Shown here: positions 41,418-51,517 of the stretch, piece after piece
How positions within the stretch are numbered: the stretch's first letter is position 1
How the letters are laid out: each line of letters starts with the position of its first letter
The notes under the pieces: model-generated
The model's database searches: none
Told to the model about the DNA's origin: nothing
What the model saw: only the letters and a program-made list of their open reading frames with translations
Position numbers and translations under genes: made by a program
From: Pelomonas lactea
Lineage (GTDB): Bacteria; Pseudomonadota; Gammaproteobacteria; Burkholderiales; Burkholderiaceae_C
Direction of reading: 5' to 3'
NCBI RefSeq assembly: GCF_043555885.1
Contig: NZ_JBIGHX010000005.1
Span: 186,001-250,000, forward strand
DNA length: 64,000 bases

Positions 41418-42028
41418 GCGTCGGCGCGCAGCGCGTCCAGGCTCGGGAAGGTGCTGGTGCCGGCGCCAACCAGCGGGAAGTACATCACGTCGCTGCGCAG
41501 CATGTACTTGGTGCCCGAGGTCACCATCGAGCCGCGATGCCGCAGCCGGTGCGGGAAGAACACCACGTCGCCCTGCTGGCCGCGCACCTCGATCAACTGG
41601 CCGTCCACGTCGAAGGTGGTTTCGCCGCCGTTGTAGTCGCCGCCTAGATAGATCAGCAGCGTGAGCAGGCTGCGCTCGCCGTTGCTGCGCTCGAAGGGGC
41701 CGTCGACATGCCAGTCGAACTTCTGCTGCTCGGTGTAGCGGTAGAAGCGGAAGCGTTCGTTGAGGCCAGCCAGGCCGCGGGCCATCCAGACCGCAGGCAG
41801 CTGCAGGGCCACCTGCCGCCACACGGCCAGCGCCAGCTCGGCGCTGTCGAAGATGACTCGGTCGTTGTTGCGCACCTCGGATTCGAGGCGCGCGCCCGTT
41901 GCCGTGTTGATCGTGGCCGGCTCGAAGCCGAAGCCCTCGGCCTGGTGGATGAAGGCCTCGCAGTCTGCAGCGGAGAAGACCTGCGGCAGGCGATGGATGC
42001 CGTGGCCGAAGTTGTTCGGGTTTTCCAT
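41411..42028 (-). CDS. 2-Oxoglutarate/Fe(II) dioxygenase, prolyl-4-hydroxylase type
   Basis: A 205-residue cytoplasmic oxygenase. The iron site is FDWHVDG (HxD, near 104-106) with the distal His in RLRHRGSMV and the 2OG-binding Arg in YMLRSDVMY. Fold strands SLLTLLIYLGGDYNGGETTF and QQGDVVFFPH are as in P4H-like proteins. Its substrate is unknown; relatives hydroxylate proteins or amino acids. It is divergent from htpG with 97 bp between. Confidence 0.88.
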   Translation of the reverse strand: MENPNNFGHGIHRLPQVFSAADCEAFIHQAEGFGFEPATINTATGARLESEVRNNDRVIFDSAELALAVWRQVALQLPAVWMARGLAGLNERFRFYRYTEQQKFDWHVDGPFERSNGERSLLTLLIYLGGDYNGGETTFDVDGQLIEVRGQQGDVVFFPHRLRHRGSMVTSGTKYMLRSDVMYFPLVGAGTSTFPSLDALRADAQ

Positions 42029-42047
42029 GGTTCGAGGGCGCGCGGCC

Positions 42048-42073
42048 CTTGAAAATGCGTGGGCGGTCCCAAG
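42048..42073 (+). promoter_or_regulatory. Possible heat-shock (sigma-32) promoter of htpG
   Basis: CTTGAAA at 42048-42054 is an exact sigma-32 -35 core. TCCCAA at 42067-42072, 12 bp further, matches the CCCCAT -10 at four of six places. It lies 53 bp before the htpG ATG, as expected for a heat-shock gene. Confidence 0.5.
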
Positions 42074-42125
42074 CTGGCCGCCCGTCGGGCGCGAACGCCC
42101 AAGAGATCACTCATTGTCCATTGCC

Positions 42126-44006
<1,881 letters not shown>

Positions 44007-44082
44007 CCGTCAGCCGCAGCCCGGGAGCGTGGCGCGAACCGCGCGCTTCGCGCTTCTTTACCGTGCATTTGTGACGGGAATG

Positions 44083-44126
44083 CGACGACACCCGGCCCGC
44101 GGGCTTCCCGCGCCGGCGTGTCGTCG
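44083..44126 (+). terminator. Long near-perfect hairpin after htpG
   Basis: CGACGACAC pairs with GTGTCGTCG (9 bp). CCGG with CCGG follows past one bulge, then CGCGGG with CCCGCG closes on a 3-base loop. There is no T run directly after it. It may act as a Rho-assisted terminator or as a barrier to 3' decay of the htpG message. Confidence 0.6.
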
Positions 44127-44162
44127 TTAACCTAGGGTTTTTACCGAGTTCCAAGCAGTTTC

Positions 44163-44771
44163 ATGGTCTTGAGTGAGCCCCGCGAACCCGCCGCCGCCGT
44201 GCCGGCTGCCATGGTTACCCGCCGCCTGGTGCTGCGCCCGCCGCGGGACAGCGATCTCGATACCTTGATGGCGCTTTACGCGGACCCGGCGGTGACGCGC
44301 TTCTGCGCTGCGGCCACGCCCCATGGCCGCGACGCGACTCAGTCCCAGTTGCGGGCCTGGATGGCGCATTGGGAGCAGCGCGGCTTCGGCCACTGGGCCA
44401 TCGCCGAGCGTGACCAGCCCGACGGCCTGATCGGCTTTGGTGGCCTGATGCACCGCAGCGTTGCCGGCCATGCGGGCCTGTACCTCTACTACCGCATCAC
44501 GCCGCAGGCCTGGGGCCGCGGGCTGGCGTCGGAGATGGCGCAATATGCGTTCGCGCAGGCCTTCGAGCAGCGCCAGGAGCCGGCGGTCGTCGCCGCCGTG
44601 CTGCCCAACAACGCGCCGACGCGCAAGACGCTGGAAGGCCTGGGGCTGCGGCCCAAGGGCACGCTGGCCGACGGCCCCGGCAGCGCCGCCGCGCTGCTGT
44701 ACGAGCTGACCGCCGACCGTTGGGCCGCGCTGCCGCGTGTTGAGCCCGAGGCAGTCGCTTTCGCGGCTTAG
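44163..44771 (+). CDS. GNAT-family acetyltransferase (RimJ/RimL type)
   Basis: A 202-residue N-acetyltransferase. TRRLVLRPPRDSDLDTLMALYADPAVTRF is the usual opening of the Acetyltransf_3 group. The acetyl-CoA loop is RITPQAWGRGLASEMAQ, with GRG in place of the more common GKGYA. VLPNNAPTRKTLEGLGLRPKG closes the fold. The substrate is unknown: ribosomal protein N-terminus, antibiotic or small amine. It stands alone between htpG and the M81 gene. Confidence 0.87.
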   Translation: MVLSEPREPAAAVPAAMVTRRLVLRPPRDSDLDTLMALYADPAVTRFCAAATPHGRDATQSQLRAWMAHWEQRGFGHWAIAERDQPDGLIGFGGLMHRSVAGHAGLYLYYRITPQAWGRGLASEMAQYAFAQAFEQRQEPAVVAAVLPNNAPTRKTLEGLGLRPKGTLADGPGSAAALLYELTADRWAALPRVEPEAVAFAA

Positions 44772-44840
44772 GGCCTGTTCACAAGGACCGGCCTGCACCT
44801 CGGGGTGCGACGCCGCCCGCTGCGCTCGCGTGAGCCGGGT

Positions 44841-46334
44841 CTAGTCCAGCGGCCACACCGGCCGCGGCAGGTGCTTGAACGGCAATGCGCCGATGTCGGC
44901 CTGCAGGCTGCCGGGTGAGTCGGCGTAGATGACCGCTGCAGCCATGGCGTCGAAGCCTGAGCGGAAGTGCTGGGTCGACTTCACGACGACCAGGCGCTTG
45001 GCGGTGGGGTCTATGCCAAGCTCGGTGAAGCATTCGGGCGAAAACACCTGCTGACGCGTGCTGTTGAGCACGAGGTCGATGCCGTGCGCGCGCACCGCTA
45101 CTGCGGCACCGAGCGGGTCTCGGCCGCCGGGCGTGAGGCTGCGCTGGCAGGCATCGCTGCGGCAGGCGAGCACTTCGACATCCAGGTCCACCGGGTCGCC
45201 CGACGTTGGGCCCACCTTCCCGCCGATGCGTAGCGGCAGCCGCGCACCGACGCCGGCGGACATCGCGATGGCAACGGCCTGCGGGTCCCAGATCATGCCC
45301 AGCGCCACGTCACGCTGGCCGCGGCGCAGCAGCTCGCGCAGCACGAAGGTGCTGTCGCCGGCCGCGCCGCCACCGGGGTTGTCGGCCGTGTCGGCGAGCA
45401 CGACGGGTCGGCCGCCGGCCTGCTGCATCGCGTGCTGCGCGGCGTCCAGCGCGGCGCCCAGGGGCTGGCGGTTGGCCGCGGCACGCTCGCGCAGGCCGTA
45501 GAAGGTATCGGCCAGTTCGCCCAGCAGCTGTTGGGCGGCCTGCGCCGCGGCTGGCGTGGCCTGCGCGAGCACCAGCATGGCTGCGCTGGTGTGCGGCGTG
45601 TCCGACCACGGAAAGCCGTGCAGCGCCGAGACGGACACCACGCCCGGCACCGTCTGCTCGCTGGCCTGCAGCTGGCACACGAAATCGCGCATGGGTGCTT
45701 GCGTCGTGCCGAAGATCCCCAGCAGCGGCACGCGCCGCCAATGCGCCTGCAGCGCCAGCTCGCCGCGGGCCATCGCGCACAGCATCGCGTGCAACTCCTC
45801 GCCGCGCGCCGCGTAGTCGACGTGCGGGTACTCCTTGCAGGCCACCAGTGCCGCCCCGGACTCGACCATCGCCGGGCTCAGGTTGCAGTGCAGGTCCAGC
45901 AGCGCGCCCAGCGCAACGCGCGGGCCGACCAGCGCGCGCACGCGGGTCAGCAGGTCGCCTTCGCAGTCGGGGTGGCCGTCGGCCAGCATGGCGCCGTGCA
46001 GCTCCAGCACCACGGCGTCCACCGGGCCGAGGCTGAGCGCTGCACGGAGGTCATCGAGCAACTCGTCGCGCAGCAGCTCGTAGTCGGCCCGCGACAGCGG
46101 GCCGGACGGCTGGGCCTGCGCGTACAGGCCCGGCAGCAGCGTGTCGCCCTGGCGGGCGGCCGCGGCGATGACGCCGGTCAGGTTGGGCTGAGCGGCGATG
46201 CGCTGCAGCGCGCCCACCTCGCCGCGGCGTATCAGCACACCGTCGCGGAAGGACTGCACGCTGGTGGGCAGCGGCGAGAAGCTGCTGGTCTCGTGCACCA
46301 GGCCGCCGAGGAAAAGTCGCATGGATTTGCTCAT
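44841..46334 (-). CDS. M81 family metallopeptidase (MlrC-like)
   Basis: A 497-residue cytoplasmic zinc peptidase of the MlrC family, whose founding member cleaves the tetrapeptide of opened microcystin. It starts MRLFLGGLVHETSSFSP (HE at 14-15). It has VLELHGAM (E111, H113), LLDLHCNLS (D147, H149) and KEYPHVDYAARG (H171), the expected metal and active-site segments. A C-terminal domain contains ADTADNPGGGAAGDST and NSTRQQVFSPECFTELGID. It is last in the receptor-hydrolase-M81 operon, 68 bp after the hydrolase gene. Substrate is inferred to be a short peptide or amide. Confidence 0.92.
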   Translation of the reverse strand: MSKSMRLFLGGLVHETSSFSPLPTSVQSFRDGVLIRRGEVGALQRIAAQPNLTGVIAAAARQGDTLLPGLYAQAQPSGPLSRADYELLRDELLDDLRAALSLGPVDAVVLELHGAMLADGHPDCEGDLLTRVRALVGPRVALGALLDLHCNLSPAMVESGAALVACKEYPHVDYAARGEELHAMLCAMARGELALQAHWRRVPLLGIFGTTQAPMRDFVCQLQASEQTVPGVVSVSALHGFPWSDTPHTSAAMLVLAQATPAAAQAAQQLLGELADTFYGLRERAAANRQPLGAALDAAQHAMQQAGGRPVVLADTADNPGGGAAGDSTFVLRELLRRGQRDVALGMIWDPQAVAIAMSAGVGARLPLRIGGKVGPTSGDPVDLDVEVLACRSDACQRSLTPGGRDPLGAAVAVRAHGIDLVLNSTRQQVFSPECFTELGIDPTAKRLVVVKSTQHFRSGFDAMAAAVIYADSPGSLQADIGALPFKHLPRPVWPLD

Positions 46335-46402
46335 GTCATGTGTGCGCCAGTCCCCGCGGTCCGCGAGCCGGGGCCGCCGGCCTGAGGCAGGGGCGTTTCA
46401 TC

Positions 46403-48367
46403 TCAATACCACGGGTTCAGGCTGATCAGGTGGTGGCTGAGGCTGACGACCAGCAGCACCGCGAACGCGATCAGCCAGGCCAGCGCCAGGGCCTGGCTCC
46501 ACCGGCTGCGGCCCTTGAGCGCGTGGCGGGCGTGCAGGCCGGCCAGTGCCAGGCCGCCGATGACCGACACGGCGAGCGCCAGTTGCGCCAGCGGGAGCAG
46601 CAGCGAGGTGTCGCCCAGGCTTTCCAGCAGTGATACCACCGCGCCCCACAGGCCCAGTGCCACCATGACACCCGCGCTGGCGCTGCGCACCCAGGTCACC
46701 GAACGTGGCGGTGGCGTGGCGACCTGGTAGCGCCGGCGCAGCACGGCGACGACGGGCCACACCAGCACGGTCAGCAGCAGCGTGACGAGGGCCAGCGCCG
46801 TCAGCATCAGCACCGGCGTGTCGGCCATGAGCGGCACGGGCTCGAAGATGAAGGCGAAGACGTAGGGCTCCAGCCCCCAGTGCTTGACCTTGCCGTTCTC
46901 GACCACGGCCTGCAGCCTGCGTTTGCCGTGCTCCTCCTCCCAGAAATAGGGCTTCACCTCACGGTAGTTGCTGCGTGCGCCGGCCAGCTCGATGGACAGG
47001 CGGCCGTCCTCCAGCGCCTGCACCTTCAACGGGCTCAGCAGTTGCAGCACCGACAGCCAGGTCGAGTCCTCGCGCCGGGTGTTGCGGTAGCTGCCGGCCA
47101 TCTGCCGGGCGTGCAGCCGTGCGGTGGCTTCGTCCACCCCGGGCGTCGTGGGCGGGCGGGCGTCGGGCAGGTAACGGTCTGCGAAGGCCTCGAACAGCTT
47201 GTCGCGCAGCCAGCCGCCCTGGCGCTCATGGCCCGGCGCGTTGACGGAGATGTACAGGCCGATGCCGTCGTCGACGAACAGCAGCAGGTCGCTGTGGAAC
47301 AGCACCGTGTCGCCGCCGTGCGCCAAGACGCGGCGGCCGTTGACGTTCTGCTCGTAGAAGCCCAGGCCTATGCCCAGCAGGCCGGGCAGCGGGCGCGTCA
47401 GCTGGCCGTACATCTGCCTGACGGTCTCGGGCTTGAGGAGCTGCGCGTCGCCCAGCCGCCCCTGCTGCAGCATGGCGAGCATGAAGCGGCCCATGTCCGC
47501 ACCGGGCGCGGACATGCTGCCGGCGGGCGGCATGCTGATGACCTCGAAGCCCTTGGGCTTGTCGTCCCAGGTCATGTAGCCCTGCGACATCTGGCCCTTC
47601 AGTGCGTCGGGCAGCGGCTGGCGGAAGGTGGACTGCGTCATGCCCAGCGGACCGAAGACGTGCTGGTCCATGTAGTCATCGAACGGCTTGCCGCTGACGC
47701 GCTGCACGATGTAGCCGGCCAGCGCGGTTGCGTAGTTGGAATAGCCGGGCGTCGTGCCGGGGTCGTATACGTACGGCGGGATGTAGCGCTTGAGCACGTT
47801 GCCGAGGTCGGGGGCCGGCGTGTCGTACGTGAGCAGGTCGCGCGCGACCTCCTCGAAGCCGGTCGTGTGCGTCATCACGTGGCGCAACGTCAGCGCCTTG
47901 CCGTTGCGGCCGGGGATGGCGAAGTCCAGGTACTTGTTCAGGTCGGCGTCCAGATCCAGCCGCCCCTGCTCGACGAGCTGCATCACCGCCGTCCACGTGA
48001 ACAGCTTGGACACCGAGCCGGGGCGGAACAGCGTCTTGTGCGCGTCCACCGGGATGCGCCGCTCCCAGTCGGCCATGCCGTAGCCTTTTTGCAGCAGCGG
48101 CTGCCCGTCCTTGACCACGACCACCACCGCCCCCGGCACGCGCGCGTTGCGCAGCGCCGTCGGCACCAGCCCGTCGATGAAGGCCTCGACATCGACGGCC
48201 GTCAGCGGCGTCCCCGCCTTCGCGGCGGGCTTGGGCGAGCTGACCTCGGGCGCCGCGGCGGGCGCTGGCGGCGTGGAGGCCAGGGCTGGGTGGGGCTGTG
48301 CATCGGCCAGGGGCGTCAGCGCCAGTGCCAGCGCCAGCGCATGCAGGCGGGAGAGCATCTTTCTCAT
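46403..48367 (-). CDS. Serine hydrolase, class C beta-lactamase/PBP4* family, membrane-tethered
   Basis: A 654-residue exported hydrolase. A signal peptide (cut after ADA near residue 23) leads to a Pro/Ala linker. A penicillin-recognising-enzyme domain has SVSK (S118, K121), YSN (209-211) and, near residue 400, HGG (AHGGDT). About 100 residues at the C-terminus form three membrane helices. The S12 family includes D-aminopeptidases, esterases and MlrB, which opens linearised microcystin. It is the middle gene of the receptor operon, 14 bp from the receptor gene. A role on D-residue peptides in the periplasm is inferred from context. Confidence 0.91.
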   Translation of the reverse strand: MRKMLSRLHALALALALTPLADAQPHPALASTPPAPAAAPEVSSPKPAAKAGTPLTAVDVEAFIDGLVPTALRNARVPGAVVVVVKDGQPLLQKGYGMADWERRIPVDAHKTLFRPGSVSKLFTWTAVMQLVEQGRLDLDADLNKYLDFAIPGRNGKALTLRHVMTHTTGFEEVARDLLTYDTPAPDLGNVLKRYIPPYVYDPGTTPGYSNYATALAGYIVQRVSGKPFDDYMDQHVFGPLGMTQSTFRQPLPDALKGQMSQGYMTWDDKPKGFEVISMPPAGSMSAPGADMGRFMLAMLQQGRLGDAQLLKPETVRQMYGQLTRPLPGLLGIGLGFYEQNVNGRRVLAHGGDTVLFHSDLLLFVDDGIGLYISVNAPGHERQGGWLRDKLFEAFADRYLPDARPPTTPGVDEATARLHARQMAGSYRNTRREDSTWLSVLQLLSPLKVQALEDGRLSIELAGARSNYREVKPYFWEEEHGKRRLQAVVENGKVKHWGLEPYVFAFIFEPVPLMADTPVLMLTALALVTLLLTVLVWPVVAVLRRRYQVATPPPRSVTWVRSASAGVMVALGLWGAVVSLLESLGDTSLLLPLAQLALAVSVIGGLALAGLHARHALKGRSRWSQALALAWLIAFAVLLVVSLSHHLISLNPWY

Positions 48368-48381
48368 GCGGAATCCTGGGG

Positions 48382-50628
48382 TCAGAAGTTCAGGGTCAGG
48401 TGGGCGCCCACCGTGCGCGGGGCCACCGTCGTCACATTGAGCGGCAGGCCGAACGCGGTCAGCGCCGTGTCGGCGCCGAGGATGGCGCGCTTGTCGGTCA
48501 GGTTGCGCACGAAGGTGGACAGCTGCCAGGCGCCGAACGTCAGCCCCCACTGCGCATCCAGCAGCGTGTAGCCGGGCTGGCTGAAGTTGGGCACCGAGCT
48601 GCCGGCCGCGTCGAAGCCGGCATTGCGCTGGCCCACGCGGCGCAGGTTCAAGCCGGCGTAGGACGGGTGGTTGGCCAACTCGAACGTGTAGCGGGCCCCC
48701 AGCGTGAAGGCCAACCGCGCCGCGTTGGGCAGGCGCGAGCCGGCGGGGCCCAGCGCGGGGGCGTCCTGGGTGAGCTTGGGGTCGGTCCAGGTCAGGCTGC
48801 CTTCCAGGTGCCAGTGGGCGTCGGCCTGGTAGCGGGCGGCCAGCTCCAGCCCGCGCACACGGGCCTTGCCGGCGTTCACGACGATGGTGCTGGCGCCCAC
48901 CGCCTTGGGCTGCTGCAGGTCTTTCCAGTCGATGGTGAACAGCGCCGCCTCGAGGTTCAGCCGCTTGTCCAGCAGGTCGGCCTTGTAGCCCAGCTCATAG
49001 CTCCACAGCGTGTCGTGGCCGAACGTCTTGGGCGTGTCGGGGATGACCTGGCCGTCCGCGTCGATGGCCGGCGAGTTGGGCCCCCCGGGCCGGTAGCCGC
49101 TGGCCGCGCGGAAGTACACGTTGCTGGCCTTGTCGATCGCGTAGCGCAGCGTGCCGAGGTAGGTCTTGGCGGTGTCGTCGCTGGGGGCGGACGAATTCAG
49201 GACGTCGTTCACGTAGACCGTGTAGACCTGTTCGTTCTTGGCCACCCGCGCGCCCAGCGTGAGCGACCAGGCCGGGTTGAGGTTCCAGGTCAGGTCGCCG
49301 TACAGCGCGCGTTCGCGGTACTCCGAGGGCTGGCCGGTGGTGGTGAGCGTCATGCCAGCGCCGCCGCCCGCCGCCTGCGCCCACAGGCGCTGGCCGACGT
49401 GGCCGGTCTCGGTGGTGCGGAAGTAGCCGAGCAGCCACTCCATGGTGCCGCGTTGCGACGTCAGTCGCAGCTCCTGCGTCCGCTTGCGCAGCCGGTAGGC
49501 GTTGTTCAGCGACACGAAGTCGAATGCGGGGTTGTTGCCCAGCAGTGCCGTGGCGTCCTGGCCGGTGGCGCCGTCCTGCCGCTGTGCTGACGCGATCGCG
49601 TTGAAGCGGGCCCAGCCGAAGTCGACCTCGGCGTCCGCCGAGCTGAGGCTGCTCTTGGTCCGGTACGGCTCGCCAACGTCCAGATGGCGTGTCAGGTCGC
49701 CGTACACGGGTTGGCCTCTCGCCACGTCGTATTCCAGCACGTTCAGCCCGTTGCGCCGGATTTCCTGCTGCGTGTGCGTCAGCCGCAGCTTCACGCGGGC
49801 GGCCGGTTCGACCAGCACCGACACCCGCGCGCCGCGCGTCGTGCCGTCGTTGACATGCTCGCCGGCGGCCTTGCCCACGGCGCCGATGTAGCCGCCCTCG
49901 TGGTCGTTGAACGCGGCCACGCGCAGCGCGGCGACGTCCTGGCTCAGCGGCACGTTGACGACGGCGTGCTCGGTGTGGCCCAGGCCGCCGCCGCGTGCCT
50001 GGCGCACCCCCAGGCCCAGCTTGCCCGAGAACTGCGTGCTGTCGGGCTCGTGGGTCACGTACTTCAGCAGCCCGCCCATGGCACCGGCTCCGTACAGCGT
50101 GCCTTGCGGGCCGCGCAGCACCTCGATGTGGCGCAGGTCCAGCAGCGACAGGTCCAGCGCCGTGTTGGCGCCACCGACGAATGCGCTGCTGGAGCCGAAG
50201 GCCACGTCGTCAACGTACATGCCCACGGTGGCGATCTGCTGCTCGCCGACGCTGACGCCGCGGATCGTGACGGCGCCGCGGCCGGGGCCGCCGGAAGTCT
50301 TCACGTCCACGCCGGGCAGGCCGCCGACGTAGTCGCTCAGCGAGGTCGCGCCGGCCCGCTCCATCGGCTCGGCGCCCAGCGTCTCGACGCGCAGCGGCAC
50401 GTCGCGCACCGGCTCGCGGCGCCGCGTTGCCGTCACGGTCACGACGTCCAGCTTCTCGACGTCGCGCGTCGCTTGCGGCGTGTTGCCCGCGGCCTGCGCC
50501 CACAGCGGCGGTGACGCGCACAGTGCGGCCAGCCCCGCTGCCGTCAGGGCCGCGAGCTTGTGGCGCGGGTGGTGCCGGGCGGGCGCTGGCGGCGTGCCGA
50601 GGTGAGCGAAGCGGGTGGACCGGCTCAT
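48382..50628 (-). CDS. TonB-dependent outer-membrane receptor
   Basis: A 748-residue receptor. The signal peptide ends near LWAQA; a TonB box-like LDVVTVTATRRR follows. The plug domain spans about 60-175 with GGLPGVDVKTSGGPGRGAVTIRG and IEVLRGPQGTLYGAGAMGG. The barrel ends in an aromatic residue (GAHLTLNF), as needed for BAM insertion. The iron-siderophore type 'pesticin/FyuA' barrel motifs are seen, but the neighbourhood points to peptides rather than iron. ATG 50628 follows AGGAG. Its promoter region, shared with the divergent regulator, holds a 15-bp palindrome. Confidence 0.93.
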   Translation of the reverse strand: MSRSTRFAHLGTPPAPARHHPRHKLAALTAAGLAALCASPPLWAQAAGNTPQATRDVEKLDVVTVTATRRREPVRDVPLRVETLGAEPMERAGATSLSDYVGGLPGVDVKTSGGPGRGAVTIRGVSVGEQQIATVGMYVDDVAFGSSSAFVGGANTALDLSLLDLRHIEVLRGPQGTLYGAGAMGGLLKYVTHEPDSTQFSGKLGLGVRQARGGGLGHTEHAVVNVPLSQDVAALRVAAFNDHEGGYIGAVGKAAGEHVNDGTTRGARVSVLVEPAARVKLRLTHTQQEIRRNGLNVLEYDVARGQPVYGDLTRHLDVGEPYRTKSSLSSADAEVDFGWARFNAIASAQRQDGATGQDATALLGNNPAFDFVSLNNAYRLRKRTQELRLTSQRGTMEWLLGYFRTTETGHVGQRLWAQAAGGGAGMTLTTTGQPSEYRERALYGDLTWNLNPAWSLTLGARVAKNEQVYTVYVNDVLNSSAPSDDTAKTYLGTLRYAIDKASNVYFRAASGYRPGGPNSPAIDADGQVIPDTPKTFGHDTLWSYELGYKADLLDKRLNLEAALFTIDWKDLQQPKAVGASTIVVNAGKARVRGLELAARYQADAHWHLEGSLTWTDPKLTQDAPALGPAGSRLPNAARLAFTLGARYTFELANHPSYAGLNLRRVGQRNAGFDAAGSSVPNFSQPGYTLLDAQWGLTFGAWQLSTFVRNLTDKRAILGADTALTAFGLPLNVTTVAPRTVGAHLTLNF

Positions 50629-50667
50629 GGCATCTCCTGGGTCAGGAAAGTTGTTTGATCGCTGAAG

Positions 50668-50682
50668 TTTCCAATTTGGAAA
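50668..50682. promoter_or_regulatory. Palindromic operator 1, TTTCCA-ATT-TGGAAA
   Basis: A perfect 6-3-6 palindrome in the 168-bp gap between the divergent receptor and XRE-cupin genes. A close relative lies at 52864-52882, in the other divergent gap of the same locus. It is a candidate site for the XRE-cupin regulator. Confidence 0.7.
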
Positions 50683-50796
50683 ATTATTTCCCATCGGTGA
50701 AAACCTTAGACGAGTCATGCAATCGGCGTAGGGCAAGTGGGGAGGCGGTCGCCGCCGGGGTGTCACCTAAGATGGCGAACGATTTCTCCCAGCGAA

Positions 50797-51510
50797 ATGG
50801 CCAGCACCATCCCCACTCCCGGCGAACACATCCGCAGCGTGCGCAAGCGGCTGGGTCTGACGCTGAGCCAGGTGGGCGAGCGCACCGGGCTGGCGGTGTC
50901 CACGTTGTCCAAACTGGAAAAAGGCAACGTGTCGCTGTCCTACGACAAGCTCATGCTGCTGAGCCGCGGGCTGGGGGTGGACATGGCCGAGCTGCTGCAC
51001 GACGCGCACGGCAGCACCCGGCCCGCGCCCAGCGGCGGTGGCCGCCGCGTGGTGCACCGGGCGGGCGACGGCCAGGTCGTCGACACGCAGAGCTACAAGC
51101 AGACCTACCTGGCGTCGGAGTTGCTCAACAAGCGCTTCACGCCGCTGATTGCCGAGGTGCGTGCGCGCACGCTGGACGAGTTCAAGGCCGAGTTCGGCGA
51201 CCTGATCCGCCACCCGGGCGAGGAGTTCGCCTTCGTCATCGAGGGCGAGGTGGTCTTCCACTCCGAGCTGTACGCGCCGGTCACGCTGAAGGCGGGTGAC
51301 TCCATCTTCTTCGACAGCGAGATGGGGCATGCCTACCTGAAGGCCTCGGAGGGCACGTGCCGCCTCGTTGCCACCTGCGCGCCGCGCAACGGGCAGGACG
51401 AGATGACGCAGCATTTCCTGGAGGTGTCGCAGCGCCACGCCGCGCCGGCGCCGCAGCCGGCGGCCCCGGCCAAGTCCGTGCGGCCGGCCGCCAAGGCCAG
51501 GCGCCGCTAG
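50797..51510 (+). CDS. XRE-family regulator with C-terminal cupin domain
   Basis: A 237-residue DNA-binding protein. The helix-turn-helix lies at about 10-64 (IRSVRKRLGLTLSQVGERTGLAVSTLSKLEKGN), and a cupin ligand-binding domain at about 105-200, with HPGEEFAFVIEGEVVFHSEL and DSIFFDSEMGHAYL. A basic Ala/Pro-rich tail follows. XRE-cupin regulators usually sense a small amino acid-like ligand and control its catabolism next door. It is divergent from the receptor operon and 7 bp from the convergent transporter gene. The ATG at 50797 has a weak site, AGCGAA. Confidence 0.92.
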   Translation: MASTIPTPGEHIRSVRKRLGLTLSQVGERTGLAVSTLSKLEKGNVSLSYDKLMLLSRGLGVDMAELLHDAHGSTRPAPSGGGRRVVHRAGDGQVVDTQSYKQTYLASELLNKRFTPLIAEVRARTLDEFKAEFGDLIRHPGEEFAFVIEGEVVFHSELYAPVTLKAGDSIFFDSEMGHAYLKASEGTCRLVATCAPRNGQDEMTQHFLEVSQRHAAPAPQPAAPAKSVRPAAKARRR

Positions 51511-51517
51511 GCGCGGC

